Assembly (NCBI RefSeq): GCF_037126465.1
Contig: NC_088202.1
Span: 28,690,213-28,754,212 of the forward strand
Origin: Ornithodoros turicata
Lineage: Eukaryota; Arthropoda; Arachnida; Ixodida; Argasidae
Reading direction: 5' to 3'
DNA length: 64,000 bases
Shown here: positions 52,248 through 63,235 of the stretch, in pieces
Numbering within the stretch: position 1 is the first letter of the stretch
Layout: every line of letters begins with the position of its first letter
Position numbers and translations under genes: made by a program
The notes under the pieces: generated by a model
The model's input: the letters and a program-made list of their open reading frames with translations, nothing else
What the model was told of the DNA's origin: nothing
Databases searched by the model: none

Positions 52248-52916
52248 ACTTCTACCTCTCAGAATAGGTCTGTCTGTCAGAAGGTTACGAGAACTCGCAG
52301 GAAGCGAGAAATAGGCGAAAAATCGTACACTAGGCTACACGAGATATACTAATGTACATTTCTGAATGCTGAGGACAGAACGTAATTCAGAGAGAGTACG
52401 CATATACAGTGCAGCGTATAGCAGGTGGTTCAAAAAGAACTTGGAATACATAACATAATTGAGATTCGTTGTCAAAGAGACTATCAATTTCACTTTTACG
52501 TTAAGCATAAGTGTTATTGGTCTTATTATGGCAGCGGGACGGAGATTTAAAAGTGCAATTGCTAGTAGCAGTAGCTACTAGCTAGTAGTAGTGCGTCCCG
52601 CTGCCATGCTTATTTCTTTAGAAAAACGTTGCCGCCGGTAATGCTATAAAGGGACGCCCTGACAGTGCACTGACGGTACAGCGGTGTTGTAGCCCATGAT
52701 GCTTTGCTTGTGAGTGCGCATTCGCATATTCCTATAGAATAAAATTACGGTCCAATTCTAAAAACCCTTCGTTTTCTGCGGACTTGAAACGTTTAGCCAA
52801 TGAGAAGAACATGGTGTACCGCCAAGCTTTTTACTCAAATAATTCAAATAAATGATAATTGTAATCGCCAGACTACAAAACCGCTCTGTGTTATGATCTC
52901 TTCTTCTATTCAGTGT

Positions 52917-53190
52917 TAGCGCCGCGAAGCAACTGTGGCTATGAGCGGCGTACAGATGTGGACAGATGGAGAGAGGACAGCAGGAAGGAGTGGGGGACAC
53001 GGGGGGGGGTAATATGGCGTCCAGGGGCTACTGTGTCGACATTCGTCTGGAAAGTCTTCGGAAAACCCAGAGAAAACTTTAGACAGCACAGCCAGTGGTA
53101 GGATTCGAACCCAACACCTCCCAGTCTTCAGCACGACGGCTACTACCAACGAGCGGGACACCGTAACCCGCTCGGTCACGCCGTTTGTGG
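52917..53190 (-). repeat. tRNA-derived SINE (class II head), minus strand
   Basis: Minus strand begins GGCGTGACCGAGCGGGTTAC (box A), with GGTTCGAATCC (box B) about 90 bases on, then the shared body CTGGGTTTTCCGAAGACTTT and GCCACAGTTGCTTCGCGGCG. Same family as 19864 and 59669. Confidence 0.85.
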
Positions 53191-53329
53191 TGTTATGGTC
53201 TTCAGTTACCTTAGTTGTTGAAGGCTAACCCGAGGAAGTTTTGTTCTGTTCTAAATGCGAAGGCTGGTGAGGATGTAGTTGCATTGGTAAACCCAAATGA
53301 CAGGATATAGCTTTATTGAACTGCTGCAT

Positions 53330-53510
53330 CAGAGGCCATTCAACATCTGCAGAGTTCTCGGCCCATGGAGTAACCCTGCACATCAGTGCCGAGCACTTGG
53401 CGCTTTTCTTTCCTTTCTGAGGGCCACCCGGCCTCCTTCAAGAACTGTGGGGGTTTCTTTTGTTTTCCCTCCCTTTTCATCCTATTATGTAAAGCTTTTT
53501 GGAATGGGGT
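53330..53510 (+). mobile_element. LINE 3'-end fragment
   Basis: Translated plus strand gives VLGPWSNPAHQCRALGAFLSF followed by a decayed tail. The LGPW-P-(A)L-FL pattern ends many arthropod non-LTR retrotransposon ORF2 proteins, and a related sequence is at 57040-57150. It is followed by a T-rich 3' UTR. No RT core is present, as expected of a 5'-truncated copy. Confidence 0.55.
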
Positions 53511-53519
53511 AGGGTCCTG

Positions 53520-56500
53520 CATCTTAACGCAGAGAAGCATTCCACATCATCATCCATTCATCTATGTTGCTGCTATTTATTGAAACAAGAAGCCGCCCTA
53601 GCGCTGGGCAGCTTCTCTCGTTTCTTGCATTTCAAGTGTTGCCTTACCCAGAGCCTCCGTCTTATGTACACATTCCTGAATGTGAACACGTGGCTGCTTC
53701 AGTAAAAGGGGTGCTTAATATCATTGCAAATCTTCGTGTCGTGCTCAACGTTGCATGCATCCATATCCAAGTACAATGGCACGCTTGCAGTCCAAATGGG
53801 CTAGTGTCCTAAAACGCCGTGGCACGGGCATGAAATGCAGACGCAAAGAAATTTGTGATTGTTTCCGTTGGACTTGAGTTGGACTGGCTGGTGCCCTTGG
53901 ACAGTGTAAGGCATATGCCGGTACTCTTCTCTATGAAGGCGGCCCACGATGCGCGATCCTTCAAGCAGCATGTGACCTTTACCGGACAGGCAAACAGCTC
54001 GGCAATAATGGCGTCACCACCCACACGGTTGGTTGGGTGGCTCGTTGTGGTTTGCTGTGGTGCTCTATTGCCTAGCGATCTGGCCGGGATATGGCCGCAT
54101 GAATGGACCCTGGACGTCCATGCTGCGATTGGTTCACCCACTGTGATCCACGTCGTTCAGTCGCCGAGCGGCAAGCCGAGTAAGACACCCCCTCCCCCTA
54201 ATCGGCACCACTGATGTGCTCCCCACCACTCATTGATTTCTCATAATAACTATAAACCAAGCCAGTGAAGAGGGGCAGCTCGACGAGTGATAAATACGCC
54301 AGTGATATCGCCATGATAGATACGGTAGGCATAGCGTGTTACCAACGGTGTCTCCTACGAGTTCCGTACGCCGTCCTCGAATGTCGCAGCACAAAATTTA
54401 AACAGTACGACACTCGTTCCTTGCAGACTAAGACGCAATACAAGCACACACGATGAGAGCAGACAAAACAGACACTTCACACACAGCATATGGCACGCGG
54501 CGCCCAGCGGAAGGAAGCACGACTTGGATTGGACTGGATACCAGGGCGCCGAATACGCCTGGCCTTTATGCGTGGAAAGACGAAAGACTGTGGCTGAATC
54601 CACAAATTCGACCATGGCGCCTCCCGGACATCGACGTTGGGAGGAGGTCTCCGTACACTCCTTTGCCACGGAGGAGAGCCCCTATCTCTAGGATAGAGTC
54701 ACTGTACCCGGGTACAGTGACTCTACTCTAGGAGTCTTTGCCGCGCCACCGTTGAGAAAGCGCGGTCCCGATTCCTTGAAATCTTTTGCGGCCGCGGCGC
54801 GGCGCTCGCGTTCCGTCAGGTACTTGCTCCTCTGAATGACGTTCCTGTAATGCGCTATTTCGGATGTACTAGTGTGTCCAGTGCGAGCAGGAAAAAATAT
54901 TTTGATAAATAAGTACGAGCATCGTGTATCAATGAAGGATCTTTCTCTAAAGTTTTCGCCTAAAGTTTTTGTTAGTAGAAAGCGAGATGCTTTTATTTTT
55001 TCAGTGTGGGGAAACCGCAGTGAAGGGGGCTCCGTGTTGGCTTGAAGTGCGGTTCTTTTTTTATCTGAGACAAAAAAGACATCGTAGAAAGCACAAAGGT
55101 GTTGTTCGACGCCGTACAGGATGGTACGGGCATACGTTGCACCTCCGGCAACGCACGACTGCGAGATGTACTGTACGGGACACGGGTGTCTAAAATAAGC
55201 ACTCCGTGGTTTATCTCATCTCAAATCTCCAGGTGTTGCAAAACTATTCCTTTCGAGTAGTAAACACGTGCAGCACATGGTCTATCTTGAAATACAATAC
55301 TGGCACAACACTTTCAATCGCAACAGGGCTAATACGGGACGACGAAGTTCCTGCAGGCGATTTTAGCTTGTCCACAACAGTACACTCGTGAATGGTGTGC
55401 ACTGATTATTGTTAATTCCCACGAGCAACTCGCAGCTTAGAGAAATGAGGTCATTGAGCTGAGTAATCCACATTTGCATTCCAGATGTGGCACGAGAACT
55501 TCGCCGCGCGCGTTTCTACCAGCCGCTTCGTGCGCAGAACGCTTCCACTGTGATGCATCCACTAGGACAGAGTTACATTCCGCATGCCACCATAAACGAA
55601 TTTAATACCAACATGACAGAACGCAGTTTCTGTGACAGGTTTGTACACCTTGTGCAGGATTGAATACATGCATCTTCTGTTTAAGGAATACCGAGGACGA
55701 TTTCATCTTGGTGTCCTGTGGGACTGTGACACCCATATCTACCGGATTTGTGGCTGTTTTTGGTTTTTCTGGCAGGCATCTTGGGGGTGTTGTAGTATTT
55801 TCTTCTTTTTTGGGAGGGGAGGGGTGCCCCCTGGTTTAACGCTTTGGGCATGCTTGTGCTGAAGTAATGGCACTGTTAAGCATGGAACTGAAAATGAAAG
55901 TGATAGTTCATAATGCAGAAGTCAGTGTTGTTCAATACACACTGCAGACTAGACCACGACTTTCTTTTCAGTTCCCAAAACTATAGAATAGCGATTGGCA
56001 TGCAGGACAGGAAATAAGAAATTAACTGCCACTAAAACGTCGCTATTACATTAAGCTAACTGGCACTAATTCAGCATAATAGACCCGGAACCTTCGGAAC
56101 CCCACCGTGCCCCTCCAGCAGAGCGTCCCGCACTGCTCACTGCACTCATACACACAAAAGTTTCTTGCTTGACACGTATCCAGATGAAACTTTCTCTGTC
56201 CCAGTTTCTGCGACACACACATAGTGCGCCATTTGGGAAAGATCGCGTCCGACGACTTTCGAGTACAGAGCTTCAAACATAACCTTTACTCAACACCTTT
56301 CAATTATGGCTTTTCAGTACAACCTTTCCTTTCTTTGGGGTAGCTGAAACCTTACGTGTAAGATCACGGCACCATTATTTTGTCTTTTGTAGCTTCCACC
56401 TATGACACGAAAACGAGGCAGCAGAAACTGCAAAAAGGATTGTAGCTGACCAGAAAATGTTAGTTCACTACTGGAGACACCGTGTTCATGTTTATTAAAC
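53520..56500. other. No gene recognised; one 32-bp palindrome
   Basis: Frames at 53809-54214 overlap on both strands without domains. At 54694-54725 a perfect 32-base palindrome centred on CCCGGG (TAGAGTCACTGTACCC and its inverse) lies inside a longer imperfect inverted repeat. Nothing else could be supported. Confidence 0.45.
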
Positions 56501-56829
56501 AAACATTTTTTAACGCTTTTTCATGGAGTATGCGAAGACAAACGGCGCATTGCCGGGCAGCAGATTTCGCAGAGCTAGTGCAGGAGGAAACACGAGCGCC
56601 GCACCTTGGCCAAGAATGATTCGAGGAATTCGTCATTCTCCAGTCGAGTTCGGTCCCCTTACTCCTCCGTATCCTTTGCTCTCTCCCATTACTCGCTCTC
56701 CCAGCTTTTCTTCTAGCCTCTTTCCTGGTGATTTCTATGTCATCACTAACAGAGCTGCCTCCTCCTGGTAGGAGCAAAGTGAGACAAAGCCGTCGTTCAC
56801 CCCTCGTCCTCAGCAAAATCTGGAGGCAG

Positions 56830-57330
56830 TTAGGGCGGTGTCATCTCAAGACACGAAAGAAGCACACAACATTCGTTGCTCTTTCAGTTTTCCTAGAAAT
56901 GAAGGACTTGCACCAACAGGCCAAACTCGCGCCTTGTGTTCCAGCTGTGGCGAGGTGGGCGACATTCCTCATTGTCTTCTGCACTGCCAGCAACACATTC
57001 CCCAACGGCAAGTCCTCTAATACAGCTGGGCTGCAGCACATTGTCCATGGCCACCCTCCTTGGTCCCGTCCCTCGGCCTACTCAGTGGGCTGTCACCACA
57101 GCACTTCTCCGCTTCTTGAAAAGCTCGGGCCTTGTGTCTGCCCTCTGACTGGACATTCTTGGGACTTTTTTTCGTGCCTGTACTGCACTGCACTGCGTGC
57201 CTGTTTTTCTTTCATTTTTTTTCTTTTCGTTTATTTTTCAGTTTCTTTTTCGGAATAGCAAGCTGGCAACAGTCTGGCTGACATTTCCTTTCTTTTTCTT
57301 TCACTCTATTAAACATGTCCTCCCCCCCCC
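56830..57330 (+). mobile_element. LINE ORF2 C-terminal fragment and 3' UTR
   Basis: In one frame (56838-57020): CSSCGEVGDIPHCLLHCQQH, a CX2C...HX4C zinc-binding pattern found at the C-terminus of non-LTR retrotransposon ORF2. After a frameshift, 57041-57148 reads LLGPVPRPTQWAVTTALLRF then LKSSGLVSAL-stop, resembling 53330-53510. A T-rich 3' region follows. A truncated, frameshifted copy. Confidence 0.65.
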
Positions 57331-57835
57331 CCATTTCACCACGTGTTCTATTTGTGTAGAGATATATAGAGTCGGTTGAAAAGTTGCTCAACAGAAAAAA
57401 CCGACAGGCAAACAGCTCTGACTCAACGTTACTCTGCATGCTAGCTTCATTCAATTGCGATGAGGATACCAGAAGACAGCCTACTTTTTCTATAGTTTGA
57501 CAAGTACCAAGCTGGACAGTCAGCCAGCGTGGGTATCCAAAATCAACACACACTCAAAAAACACACACACATACACAGAGCAATAGCTCTCTCACGTCTC
57601 ACTGACACACTACGACAAGACGCATATTCATGTTACATACCAGATCCGCGACAAATAACATATATGATACACTCACGTCACATAACATTGACAATTCGTG
57701 GCTTTACGTCGCGAAAGAACTATGATCATGAACGACGCCCCATAGCGGTCAGTCTGCAGATCAATTTTGCCCACCGTTTCGTAACACTAACTCCCGACAA
57801 TGAAGAGAAAAAAGTTACGAGGTAGATGTAATATA

Positions 57836-58183
57836 CAGGGTGAATTTAGCAAATGTCACACATTTTAATCGCGTCGTAAAAATTGAAAATGACATTTCTG
57901 GCGCTTCAAACTCTGCAGACTGATAGCCATTCGCCCGAAGTTTTATCCAAGGATTTTTTTTTTTTTTCAAATGCTATCACTCTGTAGAAAAAAAAAAGTT
58001 AGAAGCAAAACAAATTCTCACCCCATGCATTTCCAATGTCCTATAACGCCCGCAACACGCATTTTTTCCTCCATCTGTTTCACGTTCACATCACCACGTA
58101 TAGGTGGCGCCAGAGCGCCAGAGACGATAGCTTATATTTTTACGACTCGACCGAAATGTGTAATCTTTGTTAAATTCACCATG
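57836..58183. mobile_element. TA-flanked palindromic MITE, internally deleted copy
   Basis: Same family as 50496-51113: begins CAGGGTGAATTTAGCAAATG, contains TCTGGCGCTTCAAACTCTGC and AATTCTCACCCCATGCATTT, then jumps to the far right arm (GCGCCAGAGACG through TTAAATTCACCATG). TA flanks at 57834-57835 and 58184-58185. It is 348 bases against 618 in the other copy. Confidence 0.85.
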
Positions 58184-58239
58184 TAGTATGGCGTGATTTT
58201 GTCATTGGCAAGTTCGACACTGGATCCCATTTAGGCTCA

Positions 58240-58345
58240 GCACCCCCCGCCGGCTATGCTGACTGTGGTTTTTCCTGTGCTTTACTCGGACACATATGCC
58301 GGCACAGTTCCCTTAGAAGTCGGCCTAGGACGCACATTCCCTCAT
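58240..58345 (+). repeat. SINE body fragment
   Basis: CGCCGGCTATGCTGACTG, ATGCCGGCACAGTTCCCTTA and GAAGTCGGCCTAGGACGCAC match the middle of the tRNA-derived SINE family; head and tail are absent. Confidence 0.6.
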
Positions 58346-58506
58346 GACGTAGCGTTGCCCACCTCTGTGAGGCCGACAACGGCGAGCCCTTTCACCACCA
58401 CCACAATCATCACCACCACGCTCACCATTATCTCTTCGCGTTCGAGAAATATCCCACAAATTTCCATTATCGTGCGAAAAAGTTCTTCATTAAAATCGGT
58501 AAAAAA

Positions 58507-58587
58507 GTGCAATAAGACGGGGACTAAAAAACGACATGAGTGCTTCAATGTGTCTCGTCGTTTTTTAGTCCCCGTCTTATTGCACTG
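58507..58587. repeat. Foldback with 30-bp perfect arms
   Basis: Arm 58507-58536 (AGTGCAATAAGACGGGGACT plus ten more bases) is perfectly inverted at 58558-58587, with a ~21-base loop. Probably a tiny MITE or hairpin insertion. Confidence 0.7.
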
Positions 58588-59668
58588 TGCTAGCAACTCT
58601 AATGAACACCCCAACACACACAACACAACAGGCCAAAGTTGCAGTTGCAGTCTTGAGTCAAAAACCCACTTCCTCACCTCGAATCGGTAAGACACGTGTA
58701 TGGACACCTAACTGTGGAGGCCTTTTCTGCCTTCGTTTATAGCAACGTACGCTTCACAACCAAAGGTATTCTACACGCCCGCCAGCGTTCTCCATAAAAT
58801 GGCCAATTTATGACCGACGCGTCGTCCTAGAAGTCAAAAGCTTCTGGGATGAGTTCTATCTTTATCGCCGACTGTGAAAGCACGCGCCTTCGATCAAATA
58901 AACATGTTGGCTCGTCAATCACACTTCATCCGGTTTATTCTGGGATCATTTTTAGTCCCTTTACACTTGGTTTTATTAGATTTCTCTGCGTTCTAGTCAT
59001 GCCTTATAGTCCTGAGCCCACCTGTGGCCCACCGCAATATGCTTCGCCCTTACCCTTGAACTCGGGGATAGGCAAGGTAGAAGCAACGGCCCCGAGCATT
59101 GAAAAGCTTCCAAAAACGAAAAGCGTCCTCGAGGGTCGGCCACGTGAAGACGATGTCTAACGAATTGTCAAAAAATATGGCGACGATTGAGGGCATACAT
59201 AAGACGAGGAGGTCAAGTCTTCATATCGCATACATCACCTAAGTATACTGCAACGGTGGCAAAACTTGCGTTCTTAGACAAGGTGACTCATGGCCTCGCT
59301 GAGACCAACACTATTAATAATGTAGTTTCTCTCAAAATGTAGAATGTAGAGTTGGATGGAATAAGCCTTCGTACAGTTTCTCGCATGAAAGCTGGTGTTC
59401 CAGTAAATGCATGATGCCTTTTAAGGGAGCATGGAAGGGCTCGAAAAAAAAAAGTCAGAAGGACTACAAATTAGGCTCAGAAGCCCCAGGATACATATTC
59501 GCACAAAAGTCGCGAGTGCAGCACGCAATCCATATGGGCTGGAAAAGCTGCTGCCCTCGGCTGCCGGTCTGTGACGTCACCTCACTCGCCCAATAGTGAT
59601 GCGCCCCACCTTCTTCTTTCTTTGGCACCGCCCATCCCGCGTCTGAAGCAGCGCTGTAGACGAGTCGC

Positions 59669-59947
59669 GGCGTCGCGCTCGTTGGTGGTAGCCAAGGTCG
59701 TACTGAAAGGTAGGTGGTCGGTTCGAATCCTACCACCGGCTGTGTTGCCTCAGGTTTTCCCTGGGTTTTCCGAAGACTTTCCGGACGAATGTCGGCACGG
59801 TTACCCCAAGGTCGCCCCTCGCCCTAGGACGGTTGCTAATCCTTTGTTCCCCATTCCTTCCTGCTGTCCTCTCTCCATATGTGCACATCTGTACGCCGCT
59901 TATAGCCACAATTGCTTCGCGGCCCTAACTCGAAATAAAGAAAAAGC
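59669..59947 (+). repeat. tRNA-derived SINE with 11-bp TSD
   Basis: Class II tRNA-like head (degenerate box A, GGTTCGAATCC box B), shared body (GGGTTTTCCGAAGACTTTCC; AATTGCTTCGCGGCCCTAAC) and AATAAAGAAAAAG tail. The flanking direct repeat AGACGAGTCGC at 59658-59668 and 59948-59958 fixes the insertion boundaries. Confidence 0.85.
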
Positions 59948-59985
59948 AGACGAGTCGCCTTCCCCACTTCCTCCATTGCTAATAA

Positions 59986-60426
59986 ATGTGCTCCGCTAAT
60001 CATCGAAGAAGGCTAGACAAGATCGCCGCCGCTGTGCACAATCTTGTAAACGAATTTTCTGAGCAAATGCGCGCTTCCCAAAAGACATACGTCGTTCCAG
60101 TTGCGTTCGTCCGTGGAAACCGTGAAACGTTGCGAAATGTCCTAGTGCGACTTTCCGCCCTTCGCGACACAATGTCGGCAACTTTGGCGCGTGCTCTGGT
60201 ATTTCACCCTGACAAGTCTTTGGTTGGTGTGTGCGCGTGTGTTGAGGTTGAGTGGGGGGGAGGGGGCGAAGTAACGGTCTCTGTGAGTAACAGCCAACCG
60301 CGCTCCAGCAACCCAGAGGCGGTGAAAGAAACAACACTGCCGTGCACATCACGTGCACAAAAACCGACAAGTTGTCGACATTTCCTGGCATTTAGCCCGC
60401 ATTTTGTCCATGTCAACAGACACTGA
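59986..60426 (+). other. Unrecognised open frame, doubtful
   Basis: A 146-codon frame whose first half is charged and helix-like (LDKIAAAVHNLVNEFSEQMR) but whose second half is Ser/Thr-rich low-complexity sequence next to a G-rich tract. The opposite strand is equally open (59996-60391). No domain, no splice context. It may be chance or part of a repeat. Confidence 0.2.
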
Positions 60427-60845
60427 ACTTAACCACCACGTCGAGTACACGCTTTTTTTGCGGCAGGTTGCGGCATAACCGAGTTGCCACAAGATAACGG
60501 CGTTCGCCTCCCGTTTGGAAGACAGGGCTACTATCTTGAACTCGCACACACTCGAAAGACGGTGAGCAGGTGGAGATGTCAAAATAGGTTGGCCGTAGGT
60601 TTGCATCGTCACGACTAAAGCAAAGAAAAAAAAAGGATGAAGGAGTGAAGGTGAGGTATGTACAGGATCAATGAAACCGATGGATGGGAGGTACGCTAGA
60701 GGGGACTTTGAGCAAGGCCCGTTTCTTGGAGAAAACGCACGAGGTCACGAGTTTCTGTAGATCGTTCTGCATAACAACCTTCGGGGTATAGGATTCTCGC
60801 CAATGCGTCAGCCCTGGAGTGTAAACCGAGATAAAAAAACCGAGC

Positions 60846-61330
60846 TGCACTGCATAGCACGCTCCTAGCCACCATTATCCCGAATGACAGCGTTCTCTCC
60901 AGTGATTTGATGAAAACGGATGGCGTGCCCCATTTTTGTAGCAATTATGATCTGTATGTATAACGCAAGAAAAATGGCGTACGCCCCTCGGCAAATCGGG
61001 GGCAACAACCATGGCACTCGGGATGATGGTTGGCGAAGAGCGTGCTATGTGGTGAAGTTCATTTTTAAGAGTGTAGGCTACACTCTAAAAACAGAACTTC
61101 ACCGCACAGCACGCTCTGCGCCAACCATGGCCACGAATGTTAGGGTCATCACTTCTGATTCGAAGAGAGAAGAGGGCGCACGCCTTTTTGTGTCAATTAT
61201 CATATATACAAATTCCAGAAAAAGGCGTGCGCCCCCTTTATCCTCTAACCAGAAGCGACAACCCTATCATTCGCGGCAATGGTTTGCGCTGAGCGTGCTA
61301 TGCGATGGAAGCTCTGTTTTTAGAGTTGTG
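60846..61330. mobile_element. Two adjacent foldback MITEs of one family
   Basis: 60846-61076 ends GAAGTTCATTTTTAAGAGTG and has inverted arms (TAGCACGCTCCTAGCC against GGCGAAGAGCGTGCTA; ATGGCGTACGCC). Its outer left end is lost. 61079-61330 starts ACACTCTAAAAACAGAACTT and ends in GAAGCTCTGTTTTTAGAGT, with inner arms GGCGCACGCC and GGCGTGCGCCCC. The two share terminal motifs but differ inside, so they are related subfamilies placed end to end. Confidence 0.8.
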
Positions 61331-61698
61331 AGCTGTACTCTGACACGTCAGACATAAGCACGGCAAGTGCGTGTGTTTGCCCTCATTGACACATTGGTCA
61401 TAACTTACAAGGGGATACCACGGGCCAGGGTACGCCTCCCCGGCAGGGTGGTCTGTACGCGCATAACGCAGCATATCGTAACTCACGTAATCCAATGCTC
61501 CAATTTCGTTTACTGCACATAGTGTGAAATAAAGGAGCACGTTCTCGAAGCTCGAAGTGTGAAGACGTGTTATCTCGACTCTGCGTCCCTCGGCCAGAGC
61601 GGGCCCTTGGCATAAGTGGCCTACGACGACAACGAAGCTTCGTATTTCTTTTTATACGCACGAGTTACGTGTACGACGGTTGCGAAGCTTACAGAGTG

Positions 61699-63144
61699 TA
61701 CAGTCTTAAAAATGAACTTCACCGCATAGCACGCTCCTAGCCAACCATCATCTCGAACAGGGTGTCGGAGCGAACCGAAAACCGGAACCGAAAACCGGAA
61801 AAAAACGCTATTTTGGTGCGAACCGGAACGGAATCGAAACCGTATACGTTTTTTTCGCTCAGGAGGGAAACCGAAAAATATATTTAACGGTTTTCGGTCA
61901 AAGAGAAAACTTCGCCGGTTTGGACTACGGATAGGCGAACGAAACAGACGTCGTGTGCTCTGAAGTTATGTCATGGATACTTTACGAGGGTTACGGTTAC
62001 GATGGAATGCATGTCGGTATAGTATGACCCTTAGGCTCCCTTTGTAATGGTTTATAGTTCGCGCACGCACACAAGGTGCATTCTTTTCGCTTGCACCTCC
62101 TGCACCAGATCTGAACTGGGTTATTTGCGTGCTGCACTTTCCTGTTGAAAAGAAAGGCATTAGTAATAAAGTTCCTTTCAGCTGGAAAGTGCACCTCCCG
62201 AAATCCCGTCTTGCGTGGAGTCCAAGGTAGTGCAGTCCAGTGCAAGTGAAAAGAATGCGCTTACAGACTTCGAGGTGCATGTGACTCTCTAGCAATGTGC
62301 CGTAGTGTTCGTTTTAATTTGATCCTCCTAAACTCTCCTCAACTAAGCAGCGACCCAAGGGGGCTGCATAACGGCTTCTTTATCGGTAATGTCGCGCAAC
62401 GCGTCCCTTATGTTTGAGAGCAACTAAGTTGAATACATTTACGTATACGCGAGGGCAAGCCCGTGCAAAGTGGCAACTCTTTTGTGGACAGGACACGAAG
62501 AAAATAAAACGGAACCGTCGAGCGCGTTTATGAATGAAGGTGTTCCCCGATTTGCGTCGTATTCGTGCGGTGGTGCTTGTTGGCTAGACAGTAGCAACAG
62601 ACATTCGGATGGGACGCAATCGCTCCAACCCAGCAAGAAAGTACTTTACGTAGGACATCACGACAAACAAGTCAGTTTGTAGCATGCGCTTCAATAAAGG
62701 AGAAAGCCCATTTGAACAGACAGTAACCTACAGGAACCAGGAGCTACTAATTTCACAGCTTTCTATTGATATTAAATACCGTGTATGCGGAATAAACTGG
62801 TTTACATTTTGTAACATTGATCTCTTTTTTTTGGGGGGGATGAATATTCCCAGCAGAAGCGGAACCGGTTAAAAACCGGTATGAACCGTTATTTTTTTAC
62901 TCCGGAGCAGAACCGGTACCGGATCGTTTATGATGTAACCGGAACGAAAACCGGAACGAAAAACGTTTCGGTTCGACATCGTTATCTGCCCCGATTTGCT
63001 GAAAACGGGCGGCGTACGCCTTTTTTGTGACACTTATCCTGTTCATAATTGTCACAAAAGAGGCGTACGCCTCCCGTTTTCGACAAATCAGGGAAGATAA
63101 CGATATCATTTGAGATGTAGGCTGGCTAGGAGCGAGCGCAGGAG
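61699..63144. mobile_element. Foldback MITE split by a GAACCG-rich DNA element
   Basis: Left arm 61699-61756 (TACAGTCTTAAAAATGAACT to ATCATCTCGAA) and right remainder 62982-63144 (CGTTATCTGCCCCGATTTGC, an inner palindrome GGCGTACGCC, then TAGGCTGGCTAGGAGCG) together make one family member. The intervening ~1.2 kb begins GGGTGTCGGAGCGAACCGAA and ends CGTTTCGGTTCGACAT, both dense in GAACCGG motifs. An ORF at 61966-62295 (minus) is Cys-rich but unrecognised. I see no clean 8-base duplication. Confidence 0.7.
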
Positions 63145-63235
63145 TGCAAGGGGCCCGTGCCTTTTCAGAGGCCCGCACGACAAAAGGCCGGACGCGTGTC
63201 TAAGTCAGCACACAGCAAACACACGTAATCATACA

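Noticed and set aside
53809..54214. Overlapping ~110-codon frames on both strands
   Set aside because: No domain, no splice sites, no repeat relation; equal openness of both strands suggests chance.
56460..56816. 118-codon minus-strand frame
   Set aside because: Basic, low-information sequence opposite a LINE fragment; no exon boundaries or domain.
19864..59947. tRNA genes suggested by box A/box B motifs
   Set aside because: The heads do not close an acceptor stem and are followed by a shared non-tRNA body and A-tail: SINE copies.
61966..62295. Cys-rich minus-strand frame, considered as a piggyBac-type C-terminus
   Set aside because: Cysteine spacing does not match the piggyBac pattern and no DDD-like core is present; flanks are hAT-like, not TTAA.
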